A stretch of 64,000 nt of DNA. Origin: JBBDRJ01 sp963766295 (GTDB lineage Bacteria > Actinomycetota > JAICYB01). The stretch lies in the NCBI GenBank assembly GCA_963766295.1, contig CAVXYW010000002.1, positions 1,178,001 to 1,242,000 of the forward strand. The letters are read 5' to 3'. The position numbers and the translations under genes were made by a program. Numbering within the stretch: the first letter of the stretch is position 1; the number at the start of each line of letters is the position of its first letter. The notes under the pieces are model-generated. The model searched no databases, was not told the origin of the DNA, and saw nothing but the letters and a program-made list of their open reading frames with translations. This document shows, piece by piece, positions 24,934 through 33,996 of the stretch.

Positions 24934-26032
24934 GCCGGCCGATGACCCGGCGCAACTCGGAACGCTCCGACGTGGAGTCGTTCTTGCGCAGCTCAGCCAG
25001 CTCTTTCAGAAGATCCTTCTCTTTGCGGCCGAGCTTGGTCGGAGTGCGCACGTGCACGCGGACCACGAGGTCCCCGCGCCCGCGGCCGCTGCGACGCGGA
25101 ACGCCTTTTCCACGCAATCGGATCGTTTCGTTCGACTGTGTCCCGCCGCGGACGTCAAGCGTTTCTTCGCCGTCGAGTGTCTCAACGACAACCCTGCCGC
25201 CCAGAGCGGCCTTCGCCATATCCACCTCGGCCCAGGCGATCAGATCGTCCCCCAGCCTCTCGAAGCGATCGTCGGGGGCTACGCCAAAACGAACGTAAAG
25301 ATCCCCCCGGCTCCCGCCGGCCTCTCCGGCTTCGCCTTCTCCACTCAGCCGCATCCTGTCGCCGTTGTCGAGGCCTCCTGGAACTTCCAGAGGGACTTCT
25401 GCTTCCTTAGAGATCCGGCCGGAACCGCGACATTCCTTGCATGGATCGGGAACGACCCATCCCGTGGCACTGCAAGTGCGGCACGCGTGGGCGGTCATGA
25501 TCGAGCCGAGGATGGTCCGCCGGGCTTGCTGCACCTGACCTGTTCCCTCACACGTCGTGCACCTTTCGGGATGGGTGCCCGGCTCCGTTCCTTGGCCCTC
25601 GCACCGTTCGCACGGTTCGAATCGCTCAAAGCGAAGCGTTCTGTTCGCTCCGAATACGACCTCTTCGATCGACAATTCGAGCGCCACCTCGATCGACTCG
25701 CCTTGCCGAGCACGAGTTCGGGTTCGGGTACGTGTGCCACCACCTCCGAAGAACGTTTCGAAGATGTCTTCGATGGTGGAGGCGAAGGGTGAGCCCCAGG
25801 GTGAAGACCACGTCCCAACACCGTGCCGCGCTGCTTCGTATTCTTGACGCTTGCGCGGGTCGGAGAGGACGGCATAAGCCTCAGATATCTCTTTGTAGCG
25901 TTGCTCCGATTCCAGATCGCCGCCGGTCGCGTCCGGATGGTGTTCTCGCGCGAGACTGCGAAAGGCCGAACGGATCTCCTCGGCCGATGCCTCTGGTGAA
26001 AGACCGAGGACTTCGTAGTAATCGCGAGCCAT
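24926..26032 (-). CDS. dnaJ: Chaperone DnaJ (DnaJ2 type)
   Basis: The 368-residue co-chaperone stimulates DnaK ATPase activity. It has a J domain with HPD (in REHHPDATGG), a short linker rich in Gly, Arg and Thr (GGGGTRTRTRTRARQ), four zinc-binding repeats (CERCEGQG, CTTCEGTG, CRTCSATG, CKECRGSG) and two C-terminal substrate-binding domains. The third repeat is degenerate (no final glycine pair). ATG at 26032 is preferred over GTG one codon earlier. It lies 16 bases after hrcA and should share its control. This is the hrcA-linked second DnaJ of actinobacteria; a dnaK-grpE locus is not in the window. Confidence 0.94.
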   Translation of the reverse strand: MARDYYEVLGLSPEASAEEIRSAFRSLAREHHPDATGGDLESEQRYKEISEAYAVLSDPRKRQEYEAARHGVGTWSSPWGSPFASTIEDIFETFFGGGGTRTRTRTRARQGESIEVALELSIEEVVFGANRTLRFERFEPCERCEGQGTEPGTHPERCTTCEGTGQVQQARRTILGSIMTAHACRTCSATGWVVPDPCKECRGSGRISKEAEVPLEVPGGLDNGDRMRLSGEGEAGEAGGSRGDLYVRFGVAPDDRFERLGDDLIAWAEVDMAKAALGGRVVVETLDGEETLDVRGGTQSNETIRLRGKGVPRRSGRGRGDLVVRVHVRTPTKLGRKEKDLLKELAELRKNDSTSERSELRRVIGRRD

Positions 26033-26048
26033 CACTAGCCGATCTCGG

Positions 26049-27083
26049 TCAAGGACCGAGCTGGCGCAGAACTCTGGAGAGCGTCGACGCCACCTCGGCC
26101 ACCGTCGACATGACCATCGGATAATCCATGCGCGTCGGTCCCAGGATCCCGACCGTCCCCGCGCGCTTGCCGAACTGATACCCGGTCGCGATGAGACTCA
26201 GGTCCCGCAGATCGGCCAGGGGCAGCTCACGCCCTATCCGGACGGTCAACGCGTTGGGCGAGGCTGAAACAGGAAGCAACGGTTCGACGTCGCCCGCCTC
26301 GAGAAACTCCATCACGCGCTGCGCTGTGTCGACCGGCTCCCAAATGATCAGTTTCGAGGTACCACCGGTGTAAAGACGTCCAGAACTTTGCGCGACAAGA
26401 CGGAGAGCTTCGGCTACCGCCCGCAACACAGGATCGAGCTCAGGTGCCGCGGCGACCTCGAGCAAGGATCGTGCTGCTTCGTTGGGAGTCGCATGTTCTA
26501 CAACCGTGTTGGCAACGCGAACGGCCTGGGCCAGCACATCTTCGTTCGGCTCGGCGCTCAGCTCGACCAAACGGTCGTCGTGCCAACCGTCATCGCCGAT
26601 GCAGATCAAGAGCAATCTCGTTCCACTCAGTCTCACGAGCTCTATCCGCTGAAGCCGCGATTCACGAACGGACGGCGCAGCGGCCAAGGACGTGTAATCG
26701 GTCAACTCGGCCAACAGTTGCGATGCACGCTCTAGGAGTTCGTCCAGGGCGGAGAAAGCACCGGCCATGAATCGTTCGATCTCACGGCTCTGCTTGGGTT
26801 TAGGCGAAACCTTCGGAGCAAGTATGTCTACGTAATACCGGTACGCCTTGTCTGTCGGGATCCGTCCGGCAGAAGTGTGCGGATGGCTGATGTAGCCCTC
26901 GCGTTCGAGGATCGCCATCTCGTTGCGGATCGTGGCCGAACTGACGCCGAGGTCCGCCCCTTCGGCGACGGCTTTGGATCCCACCGGCTCACCGCCGTGG
27001 ATGTAGCCCTCGACGATCTCGCGGAGGATGCGCTCCTTGCGGTCGTCCAGCGGCTGGCTGGCCGTCTCAGGTTGGCGGTCCAT
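26049..27083 (-). CDS. hrcA: Heat-inducible transcription repressor HrcA
   Basis: A 344-residue repressor of class I heat-shock genes. It has an N-terminal winged helix (ERILREIVEGYIHGGEPVGSKAV, VSSATIRNEMAILEREGYISHPHTSAGRIPTD, in two parts) and a C-terminal GAF-like domain with the conserved end GPTRMDYPMVM. HrcA binds CIRCE inverted repeats and is kept active by GroEL. A near-perfect CIRCE element sits five bases before its own start, so it represses itself and the downstream dnaJ-rsmE genes. Confidence 0.95.
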   Translation of the reverse strand: MDRQPETASQPLDDRKERILREIVEGYIHGGEPVGSKAVAEGADLGVSSATIRNEMAILEREGYISHPHTSAGRIPTDKAYRYYVDILAPKVSPKPKQSREIERFMAGAFSALDELLERASQLLAELTDYTSLAAAPSVRESRLQRIELVRLSGTRLLLICIGDDGWHDDRLVELSAEPNEDVLAQAVRVANTVVEHATPNEAARSLLEVAAAPELDPVLRAVAEALRLVAQSSGRLYTGGTSKLIIWEPVDTAQRVMEFLEAGDVEPLLPVSASPNALTVRIGRELPLADLRDLSLIATGYQFGKRAGTVGILGPTRMDYPMVMSTVAEVASTLSRVLRQLGP

Positions 27084-27087
27084 GGTG

Positions 27088-27114
27088 TTAGCACTCTACA
27101 GCTTGGAGTGCCAG
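27088..27114 (-). promoter_or_regulatory. CIRCE operator upstream of hrcA
   Basis: On the plus strand the arms read TTAGCACTC (27088-27096) and GAGTGCCAG (27106-27114), separated by nine bases. The consensus is TTAGCACTC-N9-GAGTGCTAA, so 16 of 18 arm positions match. It fills the 31-base gap between the hemW stop and the hrcA start. Binding of HrcA here should block transcription entering hrcA-dnaJ, or read-through from lepA-hemW. Confidence 0.88.
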
Positions 27115-28320
27115 CTAATCGACGAATAACAGGGCGGCCTCGTTGCCCAGCAGCGGCCTGGCGACCCGCACTCGTTCGCCGTCCCAATCCAGGAGTCCGG
27201 CCTCTATACCGCGTTCCAATTCCACCGAATACAGATCGATCAGGGAATTACCAACGAGCTCTCGGAACACTTCAGCATTTACACCTTCGGTGCATCGCAA
27301 TCCGAGCAGCATGACCTCGGATGCGCGAGTTCGGGTTGTTATGTCTTCCGTGCCGGCCACGGCCGAAGAACCGGACAACGCCGCCTTCGCATACCGCTCG
27401 GGGCTGCGCAACGTCCACGAGCGACGCGCTCCGGCGTCCGTGGACAGATGCGAGTGCGCACCGGCGCCGACACCCAGGTACTCACCACATTTCCAATAGA
27501 GGGAGTTGTGCGCAGACCGCAGTCCCGAACGGGACCAGTTGGAGAATTCGTACCTTTCATAGCCGCGCTCACTCAGGAGGTCGTCGGCCATTTCCCACCG
27601 ATGCGCAACGGCGTCGTCCGAAACGGGGACGATCTTGCCCAGCCGCTTCCATGCCTCGAGTGGAGTGCCCTCCTCGTAGATCAGCGCGTAAGCAGACACA
27701 TGCGACACACCAGCGTTGAGCAGACCGTGCACTGAAGCCATCCACGTTTCGTCGTTCTCGCCCGGGATTCCAAAGACCAGGTCGGCACTGACGTTGGAGA
27801 AGCCGGCGCGGTGTGCGCGTTCGAGGGCACCCAGAGCTGAGTCTGCGTCGTGGGTCCGACCGAGCGACGCGAGCAATGAGTTGTCCAGTGATTGCACCCC
27901 GAAGCTGATGCGATTGATACCTGCTTCGAGGTAGGCGTGCAGCTTCTCATCGCTGGTCGACTCCGGATTGCACTCGATGGTGATCTCAACGTCCGCGTCC
28001 ACCGGCCACGAGTCATTAATGGCTTCAACAACAGAAGCGATGGACGCAGCCGGAACCAATGAAGGCGTTCCGCCGCCGATGAACACCGAGGTGACGCTCG
28101 GTCTGATCTCGAGATCCGAGCCGTTCGGCGCCGATCTCGTGTGTCGGATGTCGGCAACGACCGCCTTCATGTAGTCATCGATGACGTCATCAAGCCCGGC
28201 GTACGCGTTGAAGTCGCAGTACCAGCACCGGTGCGAACAGAAGGGCACGTGAATGTACAAACCGAACTCTCGAAGGACGTCGCGCGGACGCGGCAGCCGG
28301 GTCACAGTCGAGTTCGTCAT
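27115..28320 (-). CDS. hemW: Radical SAM heme chaperone HemW
   Basis: A 401-residue member of the HemN-like family. The radical SAM cluster motif CxxxCxxC appears in PFCSHRCWYCDFNAY, after the family opening YIHVPFC. GGGTPSLV and the ISFGVQSLDNSLL segment bind SAM. The C-terminal HemW domain ends near LLDWDGERVRV. The protein lacks the N-terminal extension of true HemN, so heme delivery or chaperoning is more likely than coproporphyrinogen oxidation. Its ATG overlaps the lepA stop by four bases. Confidence 0.9.
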   Translation of the reverse strand: MTNSTVTRLPRPRDVLREFGLYIHVPFCSHRCWYCDFNAYAGLDDVIDDYMKAVVADIRHTRSAPNGSDLEIRPSVTSVFIGGGTPSLVPAASIASVVEAINDSWPVDADVEITIECNPESTSDEKLHAYLEAGINRISFGVQSLDNSLLASLGRTHDADSALGALERAHRAGFSNVSADLVFGIPGENDETWMASVHGLLNAGVSHVSAYALIYEEGTPLEAWKRLGKIVPVSDDAVAHRWEMADDLLSERGYERYEFSNWSRSGLRSAHNSLYWKCGEYLGVGAGAHSHLSTDAGARRSWTLRSPERYAKAALSGSSAVAGTEDITTRTRASEVMLLGLRCTEGVNAEVFRELVGNSLIDLYSVELERGIEAGLLDWDGERVRVARPLLGNEAALLFVD

Positions 28321-30119
28321 TTCTCCTCCACCCGCAACGCCTTGATGAAGACGTCCGGCGGCACCTCGACCTCGCCGAGCTGACGCATCTTGGCTTTGCC
28401 CTTCTTCTGCTTTTCGAGCAACTTTCGCTTACGCGTAACGTCACCGCCGTAGCACTTCGCCGTAACGTCCTTCCTTTTCGCTTTGACGGTTTCGCGGGCG
28501 ATGATCTTCGCTCCGATAGCGGCCTGTATCGCTACGTCGAACATCTGTCTGGGTATGAGCTCCTTCAGTCGTTCAGCCATTGCCCGTCCCCAGTTGTAAG
28601 CGCGATCGCTATGGACGATGGTGCTGAAGGCATCTACCGGCTGACTATGCACGAGCATGTCGACACGGACCATGTCCGAGACCTGGAAACCAATCGGGTC
28701 GTAGTCGAGCGACGCATACCCGCGGGTTCGCGACTTCAGCTGATCGAAGAAGTCGAAGATGATCTCGGCCAAAGGAAGCTGATACGTCAACTCCACCCGC
28801 TCAGGCGACAGGTACTCGAGCTTCTTCTGGATCCCGCGCTTGTCACGGCAGATCTCCATCACGACGCCTACGTAGTCGGTGGGCGTGATGAGCATCGCTT
28901 CGACGATCGGTTCCTCGATCGTCTCGATCAACGATGGATCCGGAAAGTCGGCCGGCGAGTGAACCGTCAGCTCATCGCCGTTGGTCAACCGAACCTTGTA
29001 TTCCGCCGTGGGCGCAGTCACTACAAGATCGAGGTTGAACTCGCGCAGTAACCGTTCCGTCGTGATCTCCATGTGGAGCATCCCGAGGAAGCCACACCTG
29101 AACCCGAAGCCCAAAGCTTTGGAGGCCTCAGGTTCGTAGACGAAGCCGGCGTCGTTCAAACCGAGCTTGTCGAGTGCGTCGCGAAGCTCCTCGTACTCGC
29201 CTTCTTCGGGGTATAGGCCCGTCCACACCATCGGCTTCGGCTCCCGGAACCCGGGGACGGCGTTGCGCGCCGGAGCGGACGCGAGTGTCACGGTGTCACC
29301 GACGCGCGCGTGACGAACCTCTTTGATCCCGGTTATCAAGTAACCGACCTCGCCGGGCCCGAGCCGATCGACGGGCGTCGGATCCGGAGCAAGGACGCCC
29401 AGCTCGGTTATCGACGTCGTGTGACCCGTGCTCATCAATCTGATCTGTGCACGGTCGAACACTTCGCCGGATTCGACGCGCACGTAGGTGATCACGCCGC
29501 GATAGGGATCGAACACCGAGTCGAAGATCAGCGCACGCAAGGACGGATCGCTCTCATCGAGAGCGGGGGGCCGCACACGCGTCACGATCGCCTCCAGCAG
29601 CTCCGCTACTCCTTCGCCGGTCTTTGCAGACAGACGCAATATCTCGTCGGCGTCTCCGAGCATGTGTCTGATCTCTGCCTCGGCCCGCTCGGGGTCGGCG
29701 GCCGGAAGATCCACTTTGTTGATCACCGGGACGATGTCGAGTCCTGATTCGATCGCGTGATAAAGGTTCGCCACTGTTTGCGCTTCGACGCCTTGCGCGG
29801 CGTCCACGAGAAGGATCGCTCCTTCACATGCCGACAAGGCCCGTGACACCTCGTAGGAGAAATCCACGTGACCAGGGGTGTCGATGAGGTTGAAGACGAA
29901 GGATTCTCCCGATGGCCGCTGGTAAGGCATGCGAACGGCAGCGGCTTTGATCGTGATCCCTCGCTCACGCTCGAGGTCCATGCGATCGAGGTACTGAGCC
30001 TCATGGCGCCCGGCTGCCAGCACACCGGTGACCTCGAGCATGCGGTCGGCCAGCGTCGACTTCCCGTGGTCGATGTGCGCCACGGTGCAGATGTTCCGGA
30101 TGTTGGATACGTCGGTCAT
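28317..30119 (-). CDS. lepA: Elongation factor 4 (LepA)
   Basis: The 600-residue translational GTPase acts on stalled or assembling ribosomes. G motifs: AHIDHGKSTLADR (G1), RGITIKAAAV (G2), DTPGHVDFSYE (G3) and NKVDLPAA (G4). The LepA-specific C-terminal domain shows KYGG-like AKCYGGDVTRKRKLLEKQKKGK. It heads the run lepA-hemW-hrcA-dnaJ-rsmE-bldD-like-hinT, and is divergent from rpsT with 89 bases between the genes. Confidence 0.96.
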   Translation of the reverse strand: MTDVSNIRNICTVAHIDHGKSTLADRMLEVTGVLAAGRHEAQYLDRMDLERERGITIKAAAVRMPYQRPSGESFVFNLIDTPGHVDFSYEVSRALSACEGAILLVDAAQGVEAQTVANLYHAIESGLDIVPVINKVDLPAADPERAEAEIRHMLGDADEILRLSAKTGEGVAELLEAIVTRVRPPALDESDPSLRALIFDSVFDPYRGVITYVRVESGEVFDRAQIRLMSTGHTTSITELGVLAPDPTPVDRLGPGEVGYLITGIKEVRHARVGDTVTLASAPARNAVPGFREPKPMVWTGLYPEEGEYEELRDALDKLGLNDAGFVYEPEASKALGFGFRCGFLGMLHMEITTERLLREFNLDLVVTAPTAEYKVRLTNGDELTVHSPADFPDPSLIETIEEPIVEAMLITPTDYVGVVMEICRDKRGIQKKLEYLSPERVELTYQLPLAEIIFDFFDQLKSRTRGYASLDYDPIGFQVSDMVRVDMLVHSQPVDAFSTIVHSDRAYNWGRAMAERLKELIPRQMFDVAIQAAIGAKIIARETVKAKRKDVTAKCYGGDVTRKRKLLEKQKKGKAKMRQLGEVEVPPDVFIKALRVEEK

Positions 30120-30208
30120 TTGAATAAGGGGTCGGGCGGTCCAATGGTAGACTCGCCGGGCTTAATCCACGTACAACGGGCGAGACTACACGGCCACCTG
30201 AGGTTCAC

Positions 30209-30463
30209 ATGCCAAGATCAAGAACAGTTCTGAAGCGGCAGCGCCAAACCGAGCGCCGGCTCGCTCGGCGCAAGGGCGTGCGCTCCGAGCTCAAGACGCT
30301 CGAAAGAAAGACCCGCGCGGCTAGCGGAGACGAGGCCAAGGCGGAACTGAAGGCTCTCCAGAAGAGCCTCGATCAGGCCGCGGCCAAGGGCGCGATCCAT
30401 TCCAACAAGGCGGCGCGCAAGAAGTCACGCCTGGCCAAGCTGGTTTCGAAAAAGGGCACGTAG
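30209..30463 (+). CDS. rpsT: 30S ribosomal protein S20
   Basis: An 84-residue, Lys/Arg-rich helical protein that binds 16S rRNA early in 30S assembly. It opens with MPRSRTVLKRQRQTERRLAR, slightly different from the common MANIKSQ start but aligned with actinobacterial S20, and has DQAAAKGAIHSNKAARKKSRL near the end in two segments. A GAGG Shine-Dalgarno sequence lies 7 bases before the ATG. A TAGACT sequence at 30148-30153 could be its -10 box. It is divergent from lepA, as in mycobacteria. Confidence 0.93.
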   Translation: MPRSRTVLKRQRQTERRLARRKGVRSELKTLERKTRAASGDEAKAELKALQKSLDQAAAKGAIHSNKAARKKSRLAKLVSKKGT

Positions 30464-30487
30464 GTCGGCGCTACAAAGGGGGAAGCC

Positions 30488-30778
30488 GTGGCCACGTACA
30501 TCCTGCTCTCGTCGCTCAACCCGGGCGGTCTCGAAACGCTCAAGGAGCGCCCCGACCGTCTCAAAGAAGTGAATCAGGAGATCGAGCGCATGGGCGCGAC
30601 GATCAAGGAGCAGTTCGCGGTCCTCGGCCCGTTCGACTTCGTGACCATCCTCGAGGCTCCCGACAACGCAACCGTGTCCAAGATCTCGGTCTACATGGGA
30701 GCACGCGGAACGGTGCGGATCCAAACGTTGCCGGCGATACAGGTCGACGAGTTCATAGAAGACCTGAAGAAGAACTAG
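30488..30778 (+). CDS. GYD domain-containing protein
   Basis: The 96-residue protein matches the GYD (ferredoxin-like dimeric alpha/beta barrel) family: ATYILLSSLNPGGLETL at the start, then GATIKEQFAVLGPFDFVTILEAPD with the core GxFD in place of GYD, and VRIQTLPAIQVDEF at the end. The function of the family is unknown; members bind no known cofactor. The start is GTG at 30488, with AAGGGGGA 4-5 bases upstream. It lies 24 bases after rpsT and is probably cotranscribed. It converges on holA. Confidence 0.75.
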   Translation: MATYILLSSLNPGGLETLKERPDRLKEVNQEIERMGATIKEQFAVLGPFDFVTILEAPDNATVSKISVYMGARGTVRIQTLPAIQVDEFIEDLKKN

Positions 30779-30799
30779 CGCGGTTCGGGGTCTCCCGAC

Positions 30800-31747
30800 C
30801 TAACGGGTATCGAGCGCGCCAGCCACAACACGCTCCAGAACTATCTCAGCGGGAAGAACAGCGCCGTCCTCGCCACCCTTTACCTCAAAATCGGCCTGCG
30901 CAAGCAATCGGTGCATCCCTAGCAGCCACTCCCAGGACAAGCGCGGTGACTGGCGTCGGATGACAGCAGCTCGGCCCTCGGACATCCCCGTGGCCGAAGC
31001 GACGTCACGATCGGTGATGGAAGGCGTCCTCTCCAACAAAGACTTCACCCGGATGACTCCGCGGATCTGAGAAGCCAAGGCACCGAGGACGGGCAACGGT
31101 GCATCGCCGTGATCTAGAAGCCGCCGCAGAGCCTCGAAGGCTTTTCCTCCCTCGTGTTTGACGATCGCGTCGAACAGGATCCAGATGGGTTGCTCAGCGC
31201 TGGACGAGAAATGGTCGGTCACATCCGACCTCTCCACCTGCTTTCCGACGCCGCGGACGGCCAGCTGCTCGATGGCTTGGTCGAGATCACGAAGTGTCTC
31301 ACCAACGGAGTCGACTAAAGCCGCCGCCGCATCGTGCCCCGGTTGAAGGCCTGCGCGCTTCATCCTCTTTGTCACCCACGCGATCAGCTCGCCGCGCCGA
31401 GGGCGTGACAGCCTCACCACCTCGGCTAGACCCTTCAATCCGTTCATGAGCTGAGTTGGTGGACGTTCGGCCACGCTCAGGACCAATAGATCGGCCGGCT
31501 CGCCCTCACTCGTCAGAGCCGTTGTGAGCCGCTCGACAGCGCTTTTGTTCAACGACTCGGCATTGCGCAGGACGACCAAACGCTTGGTTGCGAACAGCGA
31601 ACCCGCAAAGAGTGCCTCTTCTAATCCGTCGAGACCGGCGTCCGCGTCGAGGGTAACGACTTCGGCATCGCTGCCTGCAGCCGCCGCAGCAGCCTCGTCC
31701 GCTGCTTCGGAAGCCAGCAACTCGTCCTGGGACCAGATCAGCTTCAT
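30800..31747 (-). CDS. holA: DNA polymerase III subunit delta
   Basis: A 315-residue clamp-loader subunit that opens the beta clamp during replication. The divergent AAA+ fold shows LEEALFAGSLFATKRLVVLRN, then RRGELIAWVTKRMKRAG and the DLDQAIEQLAV segment, all typical of HolA, and a C-terminal collar domain with LLGMHRLLAQADFEVKGG. The ATG at 31747 overlaps the comEC stop by one base. The comEA-comEC-holA order is standard in actinobacteria and firmicutes. Confidence 0.9.
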   Translation of the reverse strand: MKLIWSQDELLASEAADEAAAAAAGSDAEVVTLDADAGLDGLEEALFAGSLFATKRLVVLRNAESLNKSAVERLTTALTSEGEPADLLVLSVAERPPTQLMNGLKGLAEVVRLSRPRRGELIAWVTKRMKRAGLQPGHDAAAALVDSVGETLRDLDQAIEQLAVRGVGKQVERSDVTDHFSSSAEQPIWILFDAIVKHEGGKAFEALRRLLDHGDAPLPVLGALASQIRGVIRVKSLLERTPSITDRDVASATGMSEGRAAVIRRQSPRLSWEWLLGMHRLLAQADFEVKGGEDGAVLPAEIVLERVVAGALDTR

Positions 31748-33996
31748 CACCGCGTCGTCGTCACCTCAGCGCTCGTGTCGTTCAGGCACACCATCACCGA
31801 ACCATCTTTATCGGTGCGGAAGACGTTTCCGTGGCGAGCGTACGCGGCCAGGGCTTCCGGCGCCGGATGCCCGTAGCGATTGTCCGCTCCGACGGACACA
31901 AGGGTCAGCTTCGGATCGACAAGATCGACGAACTCCGGGGAAAGGTCCTTGGAGCCGTGGTGCGGCGCAACGAAGACCTCAGCTGTGACGTCCTCGCCCA
32001 TCATCTCTTCTTCTTCCCGGACACCGATATCCCCGGGAAGCAACGCCGTCACGCCGCCAACTTCGGCGCGCAACACGAGGCTGTGCGCGTGTACCTCATC
32101 TTCGGCATAAGCCGGCAGCGGACCAGGAGGGGGGAACACAACTTCCATCCGCATGTCTCCAAAAGAGAACACGTCGCCCGCCGCCGTGTCCGACACCGGA
32201 ACACCGGCACGGCGGGCCGCGGCGATCACTTCACCGCCCTTTCGCCAGGGCAGCGTCACCGGCCCGATGACTCGGCCGACATCGAGACGCTCCAATGCCC
32301 GTGCCACTCCTTCTGTGTGGTCGGCATGCGGATGGGACACGAATGCGGCGTCCAGTTTGTTAACGCCGAACTCCTCGAGGTCATAGACGACACCGCCTTC
32401 GTCCGGCCCTCCATCGACGAGCACCGCACTGCCGCCGCTGCGCAAGAGGATCGCCGTTCCTTGCTCGACGTCCAGTGCGACGATCGACGAGCCCGCACAC
32501 GCGGGGCCCCCGATCATCTGGCCCGCCGAAGCCGCACCGAACAGAACCGCACACGCCGCAGCAGCTCCGCGTGCGCGGGCCGAGCGAGCTGCGAGTAGAG
32601 CAAGTGCGGACGTCACTGCGAAGGCGGCGACCACGCTCATGCCGAGGCTGGCCGCGGGCGCGCGCGCGAACCACTGCGCGCTCAGCAGGATCGCGTCGAG
32701 CACCAAACGCAAAGTCGCCGGCAACCAGTCGAGCGCGGAGACGACCGATGCCAGTCCAAGCGTCACCAGCCCGCCGATCATCACGACCGGGGCGAGCGGA
32801 GCAACGAGCAGATTCGCGATCCCGCCGACGGCGGGTATCCGTCCGAAGTGCCAGGCCAGCAAGGGCGCGGCCGCCAGCTGGGCGGCGACAGTGGTGCCGA
32901 CGGCAACGGCGAGCAGCGTCCACAGAGGGCCTCCCGGAAGAGCTCGCTCCAAACGCTCCGACAACGGACGAGCCCAAAGGATCAGTCCGAGCGTTGCGGC
33001 GAAGGAGAGTTGGAACCCCGGATGGAACATCAACTCCGGTGTCGCCAGAACGAGCAGAACGAACGCGACGGAAGCCAGCCGGATCGCATCCGGCAAGCGC
33101 CCGCCGGCCGTTACCGCGAGGGCGACACCTGCCGTCACGACTGCTCGCAGCACCGAGGGCTCGAGACCGGTCAGGAACGCGAAGAAGATCAGGGGCGGAA
33201 CGGCGACGACGCCGCGAAGCCAGCGGCTGCGGGGGATCAACGCTCGAGCGAGCAACATCACGATGACGAGTACGACCGCGACGTTCGAACCGGAAACGGC
33301 GACGAGGTGGGCCAGTCCCGTCGTGCGGAAGTCCTCGATCGTTCCTTCGTCTAGCAACCGGACGTCGCCCTCGGTCATGCCCAGCAGAAGGCCGGCTTGC
33401 GTTCGAGGCAATGCATGCTGAGCGACCTCTGAGAAACGAGCCCTAACGGCGCCCGCGGCGAGCCTGATCATCGACCCCGCGCCGCCTCGATCCAGACGGT
33501 CGGCGAGTAATAGCGGCGCCTCGTCTCGCCCTTCTCTCGGCTCGAGCAGTGCTCCCGTTGCGCAGACGCGCTGACCGACGCGCACCTTCTTGACGTCGTC
33601 ACCCGCGATCCGGAGCTGCTCGCTCGTTTTCCAACGCTCAACGTCCGGCTCCCGTGAAGACGAGATCCGTTCGACGGTCCCGGCGCGGATCTCGACCGAT
33701 CGATGGCGCAGCAGTTGCGTGGTTCCGCACGCGCGAACAACCGCGTGCTCGCGAGCCAATCGCGGAAGTAGCGCGCCTTCGACTGCCGACGATCGCCAGG
33801 AGGCCGACGCACCGGCTGCTGCGCCGAGAGCGACAAGAGCTGCAGCTACCGCGACACTTCTGCGGCGCGAGAGCATCAGCGCCGCGATCACGGCTGCTAG
33901 ACACACGTACGAAAAGGGTCGCGCTAATGCACCGCGGCTCCAACCGGCCGCCGTGCCGGCAGCGACCGCGACCGCAGCGAAGATCGCCGCATTCAT
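31747..33996 (-). CDS. comEC: DNA uptake channel ComEC/Rec2
   Basis: The 749-residue membrane protein is the presumed channel for single-stranded DNA in natural transformation. It has N-terminal spans and an OB-like DUF4131 region, a central competence domain with about eight spans (LLLGMTEGDVRLLDEG, HLVAVSGSNVAVVLVIV, GLEPSVLRAVV), and a C-terminal metallo-beta-lactamase-like domain with SHPHADHTEG and APHHGSKDLS. All three parts are present and full length, so the gene looks intact. Its start overlaps the comEA stop by one base and it is coupled to holA. Competence itself is inferred; a pseudopilus operon is not seen here. Confidence 0.92.
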   Translation of the reverse strand: MNAAIFAAVAVAAGTAAGWSRGALARPFSYVCLAAVIAALMLSRRRSVAVAAALVALGAAAGASASWRSSAVEGALLPRLAREHAVVRACGTTQLLRHRSVEIRAGTVERISSSREPDVERWKTSEQLRIAGDDVKKVRVGQRVCATGALLEPREGRDEAPLLLADRLDRGGAGSMIRLAAGAVRARFSEVAQHALPRTQAGLLLGMTEGDVRLLDEGTIEDFRTTGLAHLVAVSGSNVAVVLVIVMLLARALIPRSRWLRGVVAVPPLIFFAFLTGLEPSVLRAVVTAGVALAVTAGGRLPDAIRLASVAFVLLVLATPELMFHPGFQLSFAATLGLILWARPLSERLERALPGGPLWTLLAVAVGTTVAAQLAAAPLLAWHFGRIPAVGGIANLLVAPLAPVVMIGGLVTLGLASVVSALDWLPATLRLVLDAILLSAQWFARAPAASLGMSVVAAFAVTSALALLAARSARARGAAAACAVLFGAASAGQMIGGPACAGSSIVALDVEQGTAILLRSGGSAVLVDGGPDEGGVVYDLEEFGVNKLDAAFVSHPHADHTEGVARALERLDVGRVIGPVTLPWRKGGEVIAAARRAGVPVSDTAAGDVFSFGDMRMEVVFPPPGPLPAYAEDEVHAHSLVLRAEVGGVTALLPGDIGVREEEEMMGEDVTAEVFVAPHHGSKDLSPEFVDLVDPKLTLVSVGADNRYGHPAPEALAAYARHGNVFRTDKDGSVMVCLNDTSAEVTTTR

